Assembly: GCA_014529385.2 (NCBI GenBank)
Contig: CM043943.1
Coordinates: forward strand, 150,569,092-150,633,091
Origin: Adiantum capillus-veneris
Taxonomy: Eukaryota > Streptophyta > Polypodiopsida > Polypodiales > Pteridaceae
Length of the DNA: 64,000 nt
Direction of reading: 5' to 3'
The stretch's first letter is position 1. Every line of letters starts with the position of its first letter. Positions 1-9,377 of the stretch are shown here, piece by piece. The notes beneath the pieces are model-generated. The model had not been told where the DNA came from. It saw only the letters and a list, made by a program, of their open reading frames with translations, and ran no database searches. Made by a program: the position numbers and the translations under genes.

Positions 1-122
1 GCCAACATATCTTGTTGGTCATCTCTTACCCCAAGAGCCGGTGGTGGTGGTATGGTGGTTGTCGTAGTTGCTGGTCGACGCGATTATCCTGCTTCTGTTG
101 ACTCAGTTTCTTTGGCTTTCAT

Positions 123-662
123 TCACAGCTTCTTGTCCTTAAGGCGAGCAATCTCAGCGGCTAACTCGTACGTAGCCGAGAATCTACCTTTCACCTTCTC
201 CTTGAGAAGCGGCCATAAGCCATGCGTGAACCGATCTTTTTTAAGGAAATCGGGTGCGGCTTCCCCCCTTTCCAGTGACTCAACCCACCGTTCCCACAAA
301 TCCACAAATTTGGACTCATAGGTGGCATATTCTAAAAGACCCTCCTGCTTCAAGTCTCTCAACTTGTCCCACAACTTTTCTGAAGTGGTACCTCCCCCAA
401 AGCGCCTCTTAAAAGAGGTTTTTAAGGGTTCCCAGTCATCCTTGGTTGCTTGTGGAAGTGCATTGTACCATGATCTAGCTTCTAGCTTCATGAGATGCTT
501 AAAGATTCTAACCCGGGATTCAGCCGTATCTTTGTTGCTCACTACACATGCTACTTCAAAGTCATCTAGGAAGTCTGTTACCAAATCAGACCCCTTCTTT
601 CCTTTAAATGTTGGAAATGCTACACTTGCCATGATTACTGAGAGAGAGCTAGAAAGACACAC
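123..662 (-). CDS. gag: Gag capsid region, second tandem copy
   Basis: 179-codon frame, near-identical to the frame at 7759-8298. It carries the retrotransposon gag core (DFLDDFE near the start, then a tryptophan-rich helical part with ARSWYNAL and RRFG). The likely true start is the internal Met of MASVAFP, 11 residues into the frame, as in the other copy. The frame ends with the same TGA before the proline-rich linker as its sister, so the stop predates the tandem duplication. The rest of this copy's pol lies beyond the left edge. Confidence 0.85.
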   Translation of the reverse strand: MCLSSSLSVIMASVAFPTFKGKKGSDLVTDFLDDFEVACVVSNKDTAESRVRIFKHLMKLEARSWYNALPQATKDDWEPLKTSFKRRFGGGTTSEKLWDKLRDLKQEGLLEYATYESKFVDLWERWVESLERGEAAPDFLKKDRFTHGLWPLLKEKVKGRFSATYELAAEIARLKDKKL

Positions 663-714
663 TGCTTAACTTGCAAAAGTTTTTTCTTCTTTACAAGGAG
701 GCGTGTATACCCTC

Positions 715-1416
715 TTATACTAGGACATAGATTAAAACTTTAAACGGTACATTGCCTTGTACCAAAGGTAAGACAAATGGTTGATCTGATGCCAGAACCT
801 CAAAAAATCGCTCCCCACCCAGCATGGTGTCAATGGCGTGCTGGTAGTGAGCCTTCAAATCCAGTATTACCTTGATTGAGCGTACACGTGTTGGTATGTG
901 TGATCCGTCTTGAGGTAGGTTGTACTGATTCATGTGAAGATTAGAGGTGCTTAGTCAGTGTCCAAGCTTGTGGGAGAGGGTGGTGTTCTTTCCTGAAACA
1001 AACTCAGTAGATCCCTAGTTTCTCTAGTGAGAGTGTGAGCCAATGATTCCGTTATCTGTGCTGCAGCATCATGTGCGACTTGAAAACTGACTGTGATAAT
1101 TACCTCGGTGACTTGAGTTACCCGATTCTCAAAGTAGAATAGTGTTGATTCTCTATTGTGTAGAGCTCCTTCCATTTTGTTGTTGTGGGTTGATTGTAGG
1201 TTGCGGACATGGTTTCGACCTTGTCCTTCTTCTTCTTGGCACTTGGCCTATGTAAATCCACTGGGTTTGGCGTGTTGGTTGACTCTCCCACTGCAAATCG
1301 ATTACCGTTATGCCTAGCACTCGAGCTTCGATGGAGATGCGGAGTTCGTCTAGTTGTGCTTGGAGCTCTTCTTTTTCTGTCATCCAATTAGCAAATCCTG
1401 CTAGCCATTCATCCAT
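715..1416 (-). pseudogene. Degenerate gag N-terminal leader frames (second copy)
   Basis: Three short overlapping minus-strand frames lie between the PBS and gag: one starting MDEWLAGFANWMTEKEEL with a coiled-coil look (to 1153), one in another frame (1175-951) and one at 933-715. The same three occur at 8351-9052. They may be remnants of an N-terminal gag extension split by frameshifts, because they start just after the PBS and are kept in both copies. That both tandem copies are recent makes the conservation weak evidence. Confidence 0.35.
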
Positions 1417-1469
1417 TCACAATAGTTTAGGGGTTTCAATCTTGTAAACTGAAGGGTTTCATGAAAATA

Positions 1470-1487
1470 TCCTCAGTGGGGGCACCA
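1470..1487 (-). other. Primer binding site of second tandem copy
   Basis: Minus strand reads TGGTGCCCCCACTGAGGA, two bases after the LTR end. TGG at the start matches the CCA tail of a tRNA. I could not assign the tRNA. The presence of a PBS here shows that the LTR at 1490-3057 acts as a 5' LTR for the copy running off the left edge. Confidence 0.8.
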
Positions 1488-1489
1488 AA

Positions 1490-1698
1490 TGACGGGAGCA
1501 AAGCGAACCCCGAATCCCGACGGCCTCTAAAACACCGGGGACTGAATGGCGCGCCTCGAGCCTGCCATGGTAAAGCAAACAGGGGCACCACCTAGCTTCA
1601 ATAGCTAGGACGCAAACAACACACCACCATAACAAATTTTTCATCCAAGAGAGATGGATACTTGGGAGTAAGGATGAAGAGGAAAGGGAATGAGATCA

Positions 1699-1743
<45 letters not shown>

Positions 1744-3057
1744 GGGAGGGGGTATAGCGGCTTAGTACTTAGGCACCACAAAAGGATGGATAATCCGCAC
1801 ACCCTTCACACATACACAAGCTCACTCCAAACACAAGACTAGGTGGCGATTCCGCACACCTCACATGGGCAAAACATTGCAAGAAAACATACTCACAAAA
1901 CCTCAAGCTTTATTTAGAGAATAAGGCGATGAAATGGGGAGCATAGGGTAGGGGAATGAGAAGGGAGAGAGTGGTAGAGCACATGGCGGATAGGTGGGAG
2001 TTGATGGCGAAGACTCGCACGAGGGTTATGGCCATCATCCTTCATTTAGTTGCCCTTCATCTTCCATAGCCAAGGGTGTAGAGGTCATGCTCAAGACAAG
2101 CATGGTGATTGCGGTGATGGTGATGGTGTTGGTGTGTGTGTGTGCACTAGGCACACACAGTGCATCGTGTGTTCTTTGGTGATGTTGTGTGTGTATTTAG
2201 TGTGATGGTGACCCCTCTTTATATAGGGGAGAAGGGGGGAGGAATTCTAGAATTTAGAAATGAAGAAATCATTATCTACATAGGCCATGTGACTGCGGGC
2301 CCCACTTGTCTGGCTGTGTGTATATGTGTCAGAACAGCAGTCTCATGAGAGAGAGACTAAGAGAGAGAGATGGGTTGATGACAAAAAGTGAGAGGTGACA
2401 TGGAGAATAAAGTAATTACAAGAGGGGAGAGAGGGGAGTGTGTTCAGAGGTGAATCTGTGTGCAGATGTGTGTGAACACAAAAAAAATTAGGTAACCACT
2501 AGGTGGGGATGGGTCTGTGGGCACCGTTTTCAGTGAAACTGAGTGTGTGTGAGTGTGGGGAAGGTTATTTAGCTACAAGATAAGAGATATGGCACCCTTT
2601 AGAGAGAGAGGGGGGTATTTGGGTCATGGGATATGATAGGAGAGAGAAAGAGGGGGTGGGGTATACTATTTTGGTAGATAGGGTAAGTTGCATGTGAGTT
2701 AGGGTGCATTATTGGTGAGTTATAATGCATTATTGGTGAGAGGTGGGGTAGCTTGAGGGGAGAGAGAAAGGAGAAAGGACAAGGGGAAGAGAGAGGGGTT
2801 GACCTTTTGAGTGGAGGAGAGGAAAAGGGACACACGGCGGGGCAACAGTGAAGAAAAAGGAGGCAAGGTGGGGATGGGCTACCCCGGAGGCATGAGGTGG
2901 CCTATTTTACCTTTCTTATATATTTACATAATCATACTTTATTTTTTTCTTACTTTTTCCAATGCCTTTTATCACTCCCTCCCTAAAAGGGGGTTTTCAT
3001 GGGGTGGGGACGAGAGAAGAGGGGTATGGGAGCTTGGCTTGTGAAAAGCCCCCATCA
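1490..3057 (-). repeat. LTR shared by two tandem copies
   Basis: Plus strand TGACGGGAGC...GCCCCCATCA, so the minus strand starts TGATGGGGGC and ends CCCGTCA (TG...CA). It is homologous to 9126-10684 over its whole length, with scattered substitutions and small indels. It holds an (AG)n tract at about 1703-1740 and a purine-rich, repeat-poor U3. It is flanked on one side by the PPT of the complete copy and on the other by the PBS of the next copy, so it is at once the 3' LTR of one and the 5' LTR of the other. Confidence 0.93.
2218..2226 (-). promoter_or_regulatory. LTR TATA box
   Basis: Minus strand CTATATAAAGAGG lies inside the LTR. The same TATA sequence is kept in the other LTR at 9852-9860. 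The position upstream of the inferred R/U5 fits a retroelement promoter. No transcript evidence is available. Confidence 0.6.
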
Positions 3058-3074
3058 TTAGCCCTCCCCTTTTG
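3058..3074 (-). other. Polypurine tract
   Basis: Minus strand AAAAGGGGAGGGCTAA lies directly before the TGATGGGG start of the 3' LTR and 12-28 bases after the integrase stop. This is the expected primer site for plus-strand synthesis. Confidence 0.8.
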
Positions 3075-3085
3075 GCTAGAGGCAT

Positions 3086-4432
3086 TCATGTCTCTAGCTC
3101 ATCTGTTTGATCATTATCGTCGGAGGTGGCGGCTGATGGTGTGTCCTCATCTGGAATGTCAATTGGTGGAGCCCGGTCAAATCGAAGAAAATAAGGTTTA
3201 AGTCGCCACCCATTTACCCTGGTTTTATGAAGTTTTCCATCAGCCTCCATAAGATGGTAGCTTCCATTGGCATACTTTTTCCTGACGATGAAAGGACCTT
3301 CCCATCGGAGTAGGAGTTTCTTATTCTTGCGCGTGTCGAAGCGATTGTCGTAGCGGAGCACCAACATTCCTTTCTTCAATTCTTTTTTCCAGAGATGCTC
3401 ATTAAAGCTAAGCCGTCTATGCTCTGCTTGTGCTGCATAATAATTTATTGCTTCTTCTATGTCCAGCTGCAGTCTTTCCAAGTTGATGATGTGATCTCTC
3501 AAATGCATGTTGGGCTGCTGAAGCTGGCTTGCCATTACTCTGAGACTTTGTAGTTGCACTTCAATGGGCAAGATTGCTTCCTTACCAAATACTAGATGAT
3601 AGGGTGTGAATCCCAAGGATGTACGAAATGAAGTTCTGTAGGCCCATAAAGCTGGTAGTAGATACTTATCCCAGTTTCCAGGATGATTGTTTACCTACTT
3701 GGTAATAATTTTAGAAACCATTCCATTTACCTTTTCAACTAGGCCATTACATTGAGGGTAATATGGTGAAGAGTGCCTCCTTGTAATGCCCAGTTTCTGC
3801 ATTAATTCTCCTACCAAGTCTGCTCTGAAACCTGGCCCTCTATCAGAGATGATCTCTAAAGGTGTGCCAAACCTACAGCATATGTGCTCGTAGATAAATT
3901 TAGCTACCTCTACCGCTGTGATTCTAGTGGTGGCTGTAGCCTCTGCCTATCTAGTCATGTAGTCGACCCCCATGATAATGTAGAATTTTCCTGAGTTGGC
4001 CCTAGGTAATGGCCCAATGGCATCGATACCCCATTTTTCAAATGGGCCATATGAGAGAATAGGTGTCTGTGGTTCAGGCATAAGTGACCTAGTGCCGGCC
4101 TTTTGACACAACTTACACGTTTTGCACCATTGGTGTACATCACGGTTGAGGCTAGGCCATATGAAGCCTGCCTGCAAGATTTTCCTACTTGTTATGTCTA
4201 GGGCAAAGTGACCACCACAAACCCCGTCGTGACAACTAGCAATTACTCCCGTGATTTCCTGAGAGAGAGGGACCTTCCTGAGTATTTGGTCCTTACCCTT
4301 ATAGTACAAACCGTCATTGATGAGTCGATACCTTGTGGCCTTTCGCGTCAGCCATTGCTTCTGTCCCTTTGTTAAATCTAATGGGCATTCCCCTGTTTCC
4401 AAAAAAATGCATGATGTCAGGCAAGGCATCAC
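3086..4432 (-). pseudogene. pol (IN): Integrase of Tat element (two in-frame stops)
   Basis: One reading frame from 4432 to 3086. The zinc-binding segment is visible as CHDGVCGGHF then CKTCKLC (H68, H75, C106, C109 of the frame). The catalytic core follows: WGIDAIGPL gives the first Asp (D137), IISDRGPGF (minus strand near 3850) the second, and CNGLVEKVNG the Glu. The C-terminal part has GPFIVRKKY and ends in an acidic tail about 30 bases before the LTR. TAG codons interrupt the frame after VDYMTR (near 3948) and after IITK (near 3696), both where Trp is normally found. The frame joins RNase H through a 1-base shift at an A7 run near 4405. No chromodomain is evident. Confidence 0.88.
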
Positions 4433-5234
4433 TTCCTTGAAATAGAGGGAGCTTTAGTTTTATTGCTCCAACCACCACTTCCTGTAGTCTTTCACTTGCT
4501 AGGGCATCTGCTTCTTGGTTTTGAGCCCTTGGGATATGGTGTATTTGAACTTCTTCAAACTTACCCAACAAGGTTTTTACACCACTTAAGTGAGTCCTTA
4601 AACAAGGATTCTTGCATGTCCATGCTCCATTTACTTGTCTTACCAGAAGTAGAGCATCCCCAAATACATTAAGGCGTTGTACACCTTGTGAGACGCACCA
4701 TTGTAGACCCTTGGTTAGTGCTGCATACTCAGCTTCATTGTTAGAATGTGAATGTAACAATTGGCCCAATGAAAATACCTTTGTCCCTTTGTCATCAAAG
4801 ACCACTATGCCTGCAGCTGCTTTGTCGGACGCTCGCTTGTAGGCTCCATCAAAGTAGAGAGAGTATGCTCCTTCTACCATCGGTGGTACTGGAGGTAATC
4901 GAACTTCTCCTTCCTTAGATTGCTTCTCCTTCCCTTCAAAGACTTGGTAGGTCATGAGTCCCCCCAAACTTGCCCTTGTCGTGCTTTCTACCTGTACCGT
5001 GTAGTCAAACTCTTGCAGACGAACTAGCCATTTAGTAATTCTAGCAGACACATCCATGTGTTGTACAACATAGGGAAATATTTCATCCATGGTTAGAATC
5101 ACAAATTGCTTAGGCAACAAATATGACCTAAACTTTGTAGTTGCAAATCTAAGAGCTAGGACTAAGTGTTCCACATGGGTGAAACCTTTCTCTCCTGCTG
5201 TCATCATTCGACTAGAGAAGTAGATTGGCCTCAT
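4314..5234 (-). pseudogene. pol (RH-aRH): RNase H plus additional archaeal-type RNase H
   Basis: The first third is the end of the Ty3-type RNase H (EKGFTHVEHLVLALRFA, then WLVRLQEFDYTVQVE). The second part is a complete second RNase H with D129 (LYFDGA), E167 (NNEAEYAAL), D193 (FGDALLL) and D242 (NQEADALAS), preceded by a proline-rich linker. This extra domain is known from Tat-lineage plant elements and places the element there. The expected TDH/VDH Asp of the first RNase H reads TMDE, suggesting it is decayed, as is usual in Tat elements. The frame is shifted relative to both RT and integrase. Confidence 0.88.
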
Positions 5235-5406
5235 GAAAGATGTCGTCGTATCCTTTTGGAGTTGGCAGAGTGGCTAAGACCTCCTTTACCTTGTTGTAGT
5301 GATGTTCGTTTTCCTCGTCCCAAGTGAAAGTTGATCTTTGAGTGAGTTGTTGCAGTGGTAGAACAAGTTGTGATAGTAGATGTATGAATCTACTTAAGTA
5401 CCTCAC
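5212..5406 (-). pseudogene. pol: RT thumb/connection fragment
   Basis: Continues the RT frame after an in-frame TAG (sequence FL-stop-KVRYLSRFIH). It contains the connection that follows the palm (LSQLVLPLQQLTQ, FTWDEENEHHYNKVKEVL). It ends at a stop and a frameshift before the RNase H frame at 5234. It is the same polyprotein, broken in two places. Confidence 0.75.
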
Positions 5407-5409
5407 CTT

Positions 5410-7644
5410 CTATAGAAAAGAGACCAGTTGACGTGCGGTCGTTGGTGAAGGTAGGGCTATGAGTGCGGACACCTTACTTGGGTCGGTGTTGATACCTCTT
5501 GCTGAAATTTCATGGCCTAGTAGAATGACTTTACTCTCCCCAATGTGACATTTATCCACATTTAATTGCCCACCTAGGCTCTGCAACCTGGCCGAACCTT
5601 CAGTTACCTTTTCTAAATGTGAAATACAGGAGCTATATATACAAAAATCATCAATGAACACTCTTATGGATGTTCCAAAGAACGGTTGAAAAACATATGT
5701 GACATATCTTTGGAATGTGGTAGGTGCATTTGTGAGACCAAATGGCATAACCCTATATGCAAAACAACCCCATGGCATGATAAAAGTGGTTTTTAGCTGA
5801 TCTTCTAAGGCTATGCGTATTTGAAAGTATCCTGAATAACCATCACGGACGGTATAGCATTCAAAACCTGCTACTTCATTTAGAATTTCATCCAAGAAAG
5901 GGAGAGGAAAGTGGTCTCTCTTTGTAGCTGTATTTAGTGGTTTGCAGTGAACACAAACCCTCCACTTACCATTCTTTTTAGGTGTCACCACTACGGGTGA
6001 CACCCATTCTGAGTTTTCTACAGGATAGATGAATCCCGCCTCTAGCAGTTTCCTTACCTCGGCCAAGAGTGCCTTTTCTTGTATGACCCCCAGTCGTCGT
6101 AGCTTTTGCACAACTGGTTTTACCCCTTCCTTCAGCTTAATATGATGTTCCACCACTGTAATGCCTGTGATTCTTTCATAGTTGTCAATGAACAGGTTAG
6201 GAAATCCCATCAACATTTGCAAAAAACTATCTTTCTCCTCAAGTGTTAATTCCGTAGACAACATACCCTTCAACTTTCTTCCTCCTAGGCCAGGTGATTT
6301 TCTCTCCTCTTCATTGGGTTTCCCTTTTGGTGATGGATCACCAGTTGTGCTTACCCTTTGTGGATCCTTCATAATGATACCCATCACATCAATGGAACTG
6401 TCACTTTCGTCGGTGGATGTGGTCTCCTCCTCAGAACTGGAAGATTCGCTAGTGGTTTCATCTGCCGATGTTTCCAGATTCATTTGCTTCTGCTTGCCAA
6501 TCCTCATGTCGTAGTAGATTGTCTCCCCTTTCTTACCGGTCATGCGTAGAAGGCCAATACCCCAGTCCTGTTTTGCCTTCATGGCCATCAACCATGGCCT
6601 TCCCAAAATTAGTGGATAGCCCTCCCCCTTAGTAGGCATTACAAAAACATCTACCTCTACCTCTACCTCAGTGTTGAAAGCTTTTATTTTCACGGCACTT
6701 ACCACACCCACACACTTTACTTTTGCGTTGTTTTCCATCTTTGCCTTGCATGGAGAAGGCCTGTCAACCTCGAGCCCTAATCGAAGCATCATATCTTCGC
6801 TCATTACACAGATTTGTGCACCTCCATCAATGTAGGTGTTTCCAACCCTCTTTCCTTTTATGTTTACGTCGACAATTGGAAGGATGTCATCCATGTTGCA
6901 TCCCGAAATTGCTCCGGCTACCTTTGTTTTGGAGCGTCTTGTACTTACCATTTTAGACCATTGTCGCCTTACTTTTGGTGCAAGATGTAGCAGTTGTGGC
7001 CATGTAATCTTCGGTCCTTGGTCTGCCACATCCAATGTTAGATCATAGGGCCTAGAACTTTCCGCTAGCTGGAAGTCGGTGATGCCCAATTTCCGTCGTG
7101 GCCTGGATGGCCTCTTGCTAGTTTCTTCTCTCATGCTTCTCTCATCATCTGATTGTGTAGCTTTCTCCCTCCTAGCTCTTTTCACAGTCATGGCTTCAAG
7201 TGGTTCTAAAAATGCTACCTTCTCCTTACCCTTGTCCCTCTCCTTTCTTCTGGGTGGATCCACTACTACGGCTTTTCCTTTCTCTTCTAGCCTTATGATG
7301 TTTACAAGGCGATCAGGTGGTGGGGCTTGTGGAAGAGGTGGGATGGATGCTTGTAGTGGTGTCTGGGGTGGACGTAGAATTTGTGTTGGTGGGGGTGGTG
7401 CTCGGGGTGGGGGTGTTCTTTCTCTAGGGGGTGACAATTGGTTCCTCCTACCTCCTCTATTATAGTTTTGTCGTGGTTTGGGACAGTAGTACATACCGTG
7501 ACCCTCTTCTCCGCAGTTGTAGCAATGATACTCCCTGTTTTGTCTTCGTGCTCTTCCAGGGTCTTGATCTCTTTCTTGACTCCTCCCTTGCTGTATTAAG
7601 TGGACAGACAAATTCTGCAGCTGGTCAGTAATATGGGCCAACAT
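5410..7644 (-). CDS. gag-pol: Gag nucleocapsid-protease-reverse transcriptase polyprotein
   Basis: 744-codon open frame, the longest in the window. A CCHC zinc knuckle (CYNCGEEGHGMYYC, residues 41-54) is followed by a proline-rich linker, then a retropepsin with IDGGA at 272-276 (the usual DSGA has Gly for Ser) and LILGRPW at 345-351. An acidic spacer (about 390-460) leads to the RT: VSPVVVTPKKNGKWRV (548-563), FGLTNAPTTFQRY and the catalytic box FIDD at 663-666. CVHCKPLN and VRDGYSGY differ from the usual VDYRALN and LDGYSGY, so activity is doubtful. The frame is in phase with gag (7759-8298), separated by two stops. The true upstream start is unknown; the Met used is only the first in the open stretch. 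Confidence 0.92.
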   Translation of the reverse strand: MLAHITDQLQNLSVHLIQQGRSQERDQDPGRARRQNREYHCYNCGEEGHGMYYCPKPRQNYNRGGRRNQLSPPRERTPPPRAPPPPTQILRPPQTPLQASIPPLPQAPPPDRLVNIIRLEEKGKAVVVDPPRRKERDKGKEKVAFLEPLEAMTVKRARREKATQSDDERSMREETSKRPSRPRRKLGITDFQLAESSRPYDLTLDVADQGPKITWPQLLHLAPKVRRQWSKMVSTRRSKTKVAGAISGCNMDDILPIVDVNIKGKRVGNTYIDGGAQICVMSEDMMLRLGLEVDRPSPCKAKMENNAKVKCVGVVSAVKIKAFNTEVEVEVDVFVMPTKGEGYPLILGRPWLMAMKAKQDWGIGLLRMTGKKGETIYYDMRIGKQKQMNLETSADETTSESSSSEEETTSTDESDSSIDVMGIIMKDPQRVSTTGDPSPKGKPNEEERKSPGLGGRKLKGMLSTELTLEEKDSFLQMLMGFPNLFIDNYERITGITVVEHHIKLKEGVKPVVQKLRRLGVIQEKALLAEVRKLLEAGFIYPVENSEWVSPVVVTPKKNGKWRVCVHCKPLNTATKRDHFPLPFLDEILNEVAGFECYTVRDGYSGYFQIRIALEDQLKTTFIMPWGCFAYRVMPFGLTNAPTTFQRYVTYVFQPFFGTSIRVFIDDFCIYSSCISHLEKVTEGSARLQSLGGQLNVDKCHIGESKVILLGHEISARGINTDPSKVSALIALPSPTTARQLVSFL

Positions 7645-7758
7645 ATCTTGTTGGTCATCTCTTACCCCAAGATCCGGTGGTGGTGGTATGGTGGTTGTCG
7701 TAGTTGCTGGTCGACGCGATTATCCTGCTTCTGTTGACTCAGTTTCTTTGGCTTTCAT

Positions 7759-8298
7759 TCACAGCTTCTTGTCCTTAAGGCGAGCAATCTCAGCGGCTAA
7801 CTCGTACGTAGCCGGGAATCTACCTTTCATCTTCTCCTTGAGAAGCGGCCATAAGCCATGCGTGAACCGATCTTTTTTAAGGAAATCGGGTGCGGCTTCC
7901 CCCCTTTCCAGTGACTCAACCCACCGTTCCCACAAATCCACAAATTTGGACTCATAGGTGGCATATTCTAAAAGACCCTCCTGCTTCAAGTCTCTCAACT
8001 TGTCCCACAACTTTTCTGAAGTGGTACCTCCCCCAAAGCGCCTCTTAAAAGCGGTTTTTAAGGGTTCCCAGTCATCCTTGGTTGCTTGTGGAAGTGCATT
8101 GTACCATGATCTAGCTTCTAGCTTCATGAGATGCTTAAAGATTCTAACCCGGGATTCAGCCGTATCTTTGTTGCTCACTACACATGCTACTTCAAAGTCA
8201 TCTAGGAAGTCTGTTACCAAATCCTCCCCCTTCTTTCCTTTAAATGTTGGAAATGCTACACTTGCCATGATTACTGAGAGAGAGCTAGAAAGACACAC
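7759..8298 (-). CDS. gag: Gag capsid region, complete copy
   Basis: 179-codon frame with the retrotransposon gag core (DFLDDFEVAC, then ARSWYNALP, FKRRFGGG and WERWVESLERGE). The likely start is the Met at 8268 (MASVAFPTFKGKKG), in a good ATGG context, rather than the first Met of the frame. It differs from the tandem copy at four residues by eye (E/S, A/S, M/V, P/S). It ends at TGA; a second in-frame TAA follows about 14 codons later, before the zinc-knuckle frame in the same phase. This suggests a once continuous gag-pol. Confidence 0.88.
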   Translation of the reverse strand: MCLSSSLSVIMASVAFPTFKGKKGEDLVTDFLDDFEVACVVSNKDTAESRVRIFKHLMKLEARSWYNALPQATKDDWEPLKTAFKRRFGGGTTSEKLWDKLRDLKQEGLLEYATYESKFVDLWERWVESLERGEAAPDFLKKDRFTHGLWPLLKEKMKGRFPATYELAAEIARLKDKKL

Positions 8299-8350
8299 TG
8301 CTTAACTTGCAAAAGTTTTTTCTTCTTTACAAGGAGGCGTGTATACCCTC

Positions 8351-9052
8351 TTATACTAGGACATAGATTAAAACTTTAAACGGTACATTGCCTTGTACCA
8401 AAGGTAAGACAAATGGTTGATCTGATGCCAGAACCTCAAAAAATCGCTCCCCACCCAGCATGGTGTCAATGGCGTGCTGGTAGTGAGCCTTCAAATCCAG
8501 TATTACCTTGATTGAGCGTACACGTGTTGGTATGTGTGATCCGTCTTGAGGTAGGTTGTACTGATTCATGTGAAGATTAGAGGTGCTTAGTCAGTGTCCA
8601 AGCTTGTGGGAGAGGGTGGTGTTCTTTCCTGAAACAAACTCAGTAGATCCCTAGTTTCTCTAGTGAGAGTGTGAGCCAATGATTCCGTTATCTGTGCTGC
8701 AGCATCATGTGCGACTTGAAAACTGACTGTGATAATTACCTCGGTGACTTGAGTTACCCGATTCTCAAAGTAGAATAGTGTTGATTCTCTATTGTGTAGA
8801 GCTCCTTCCATTTTGTTGTTGTGGGTTGATTGTAGGTTGCAGACATGGTTTCGACCTTGTCCTTCTTCTTCTTGGCACTTGGCCTATGTAAATCCACTGG
8901 GTTTGGCGTGTTGGTTGACTCTCCCACTGCAAATTGATTACCGTTATGCCTGGCACTCGAGCTTCGATGGAGATGCGGAGTTCGTCTAGTTGTGCTTGGA
9001 GCTCTTCTTTTTCTGTCATCCAATTAGCAAATCCTGCTAGCCATTCATCCAT
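8351..9052 (-). pseudogene. Degenerate gag N-terminal leader frames
   Basis: Short minus-strand frames between PBS and gag: 9052-8789 (begins MDEWLAGFANWMTEKEEL, coiled-coil-like), 8811-8587 (helical, overlaps the first in another phase) and 8569-8351. They can be read as one protein only through frameshifts. Plant Tat gag often has an N-terminal extension, which makes this reading reasonable but unproven. Confidence 0.35.
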
Positions 9053-9105
9053 TCACAATAGTTTAGGGGTTTCAATCTTGTAAACTGAAGGGTTTCATGA
9101 AAATA

Positions 9106-9123
9106 TCCTCAGTGGGGGCACCA
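9106..9123 (-). other. Primer binding site of complete copy
   Basis: Minus strand TGGTGCCCCCACTGAGGA, two bases from the 5' LTR end at 9126. Identical to the site at 1470-1487. Confidence 0.85.
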
Positions 9124-9125
9124 AA

Positions 9126-9334
9126 TGACGGGAGCAAAGCGAACCCCGAATCCCGACGGCCTCTAAAACACCGGGGACTGAATGGCGCGCCTCGAGCCTG
9201 CCATGGTAAAGCAAACAGGGGCACCACCTAGCTTCAATGGCTAGGACGCAAACAACACACCACCATAACAAATTTTTCATCCAAGAGAGATGGATACTTG
9301 GGAGTAAGGATGAAGAGGAAAGGGAATGAGATCA

Positions 9335-9377
<43 letters not shown>

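Noticed and set aside
52-669. Plus-strand frames opposite gag (also 7688-8305)
   Set aside because: Antisense shadows of gag; their conservation follows from the tandem duplication.
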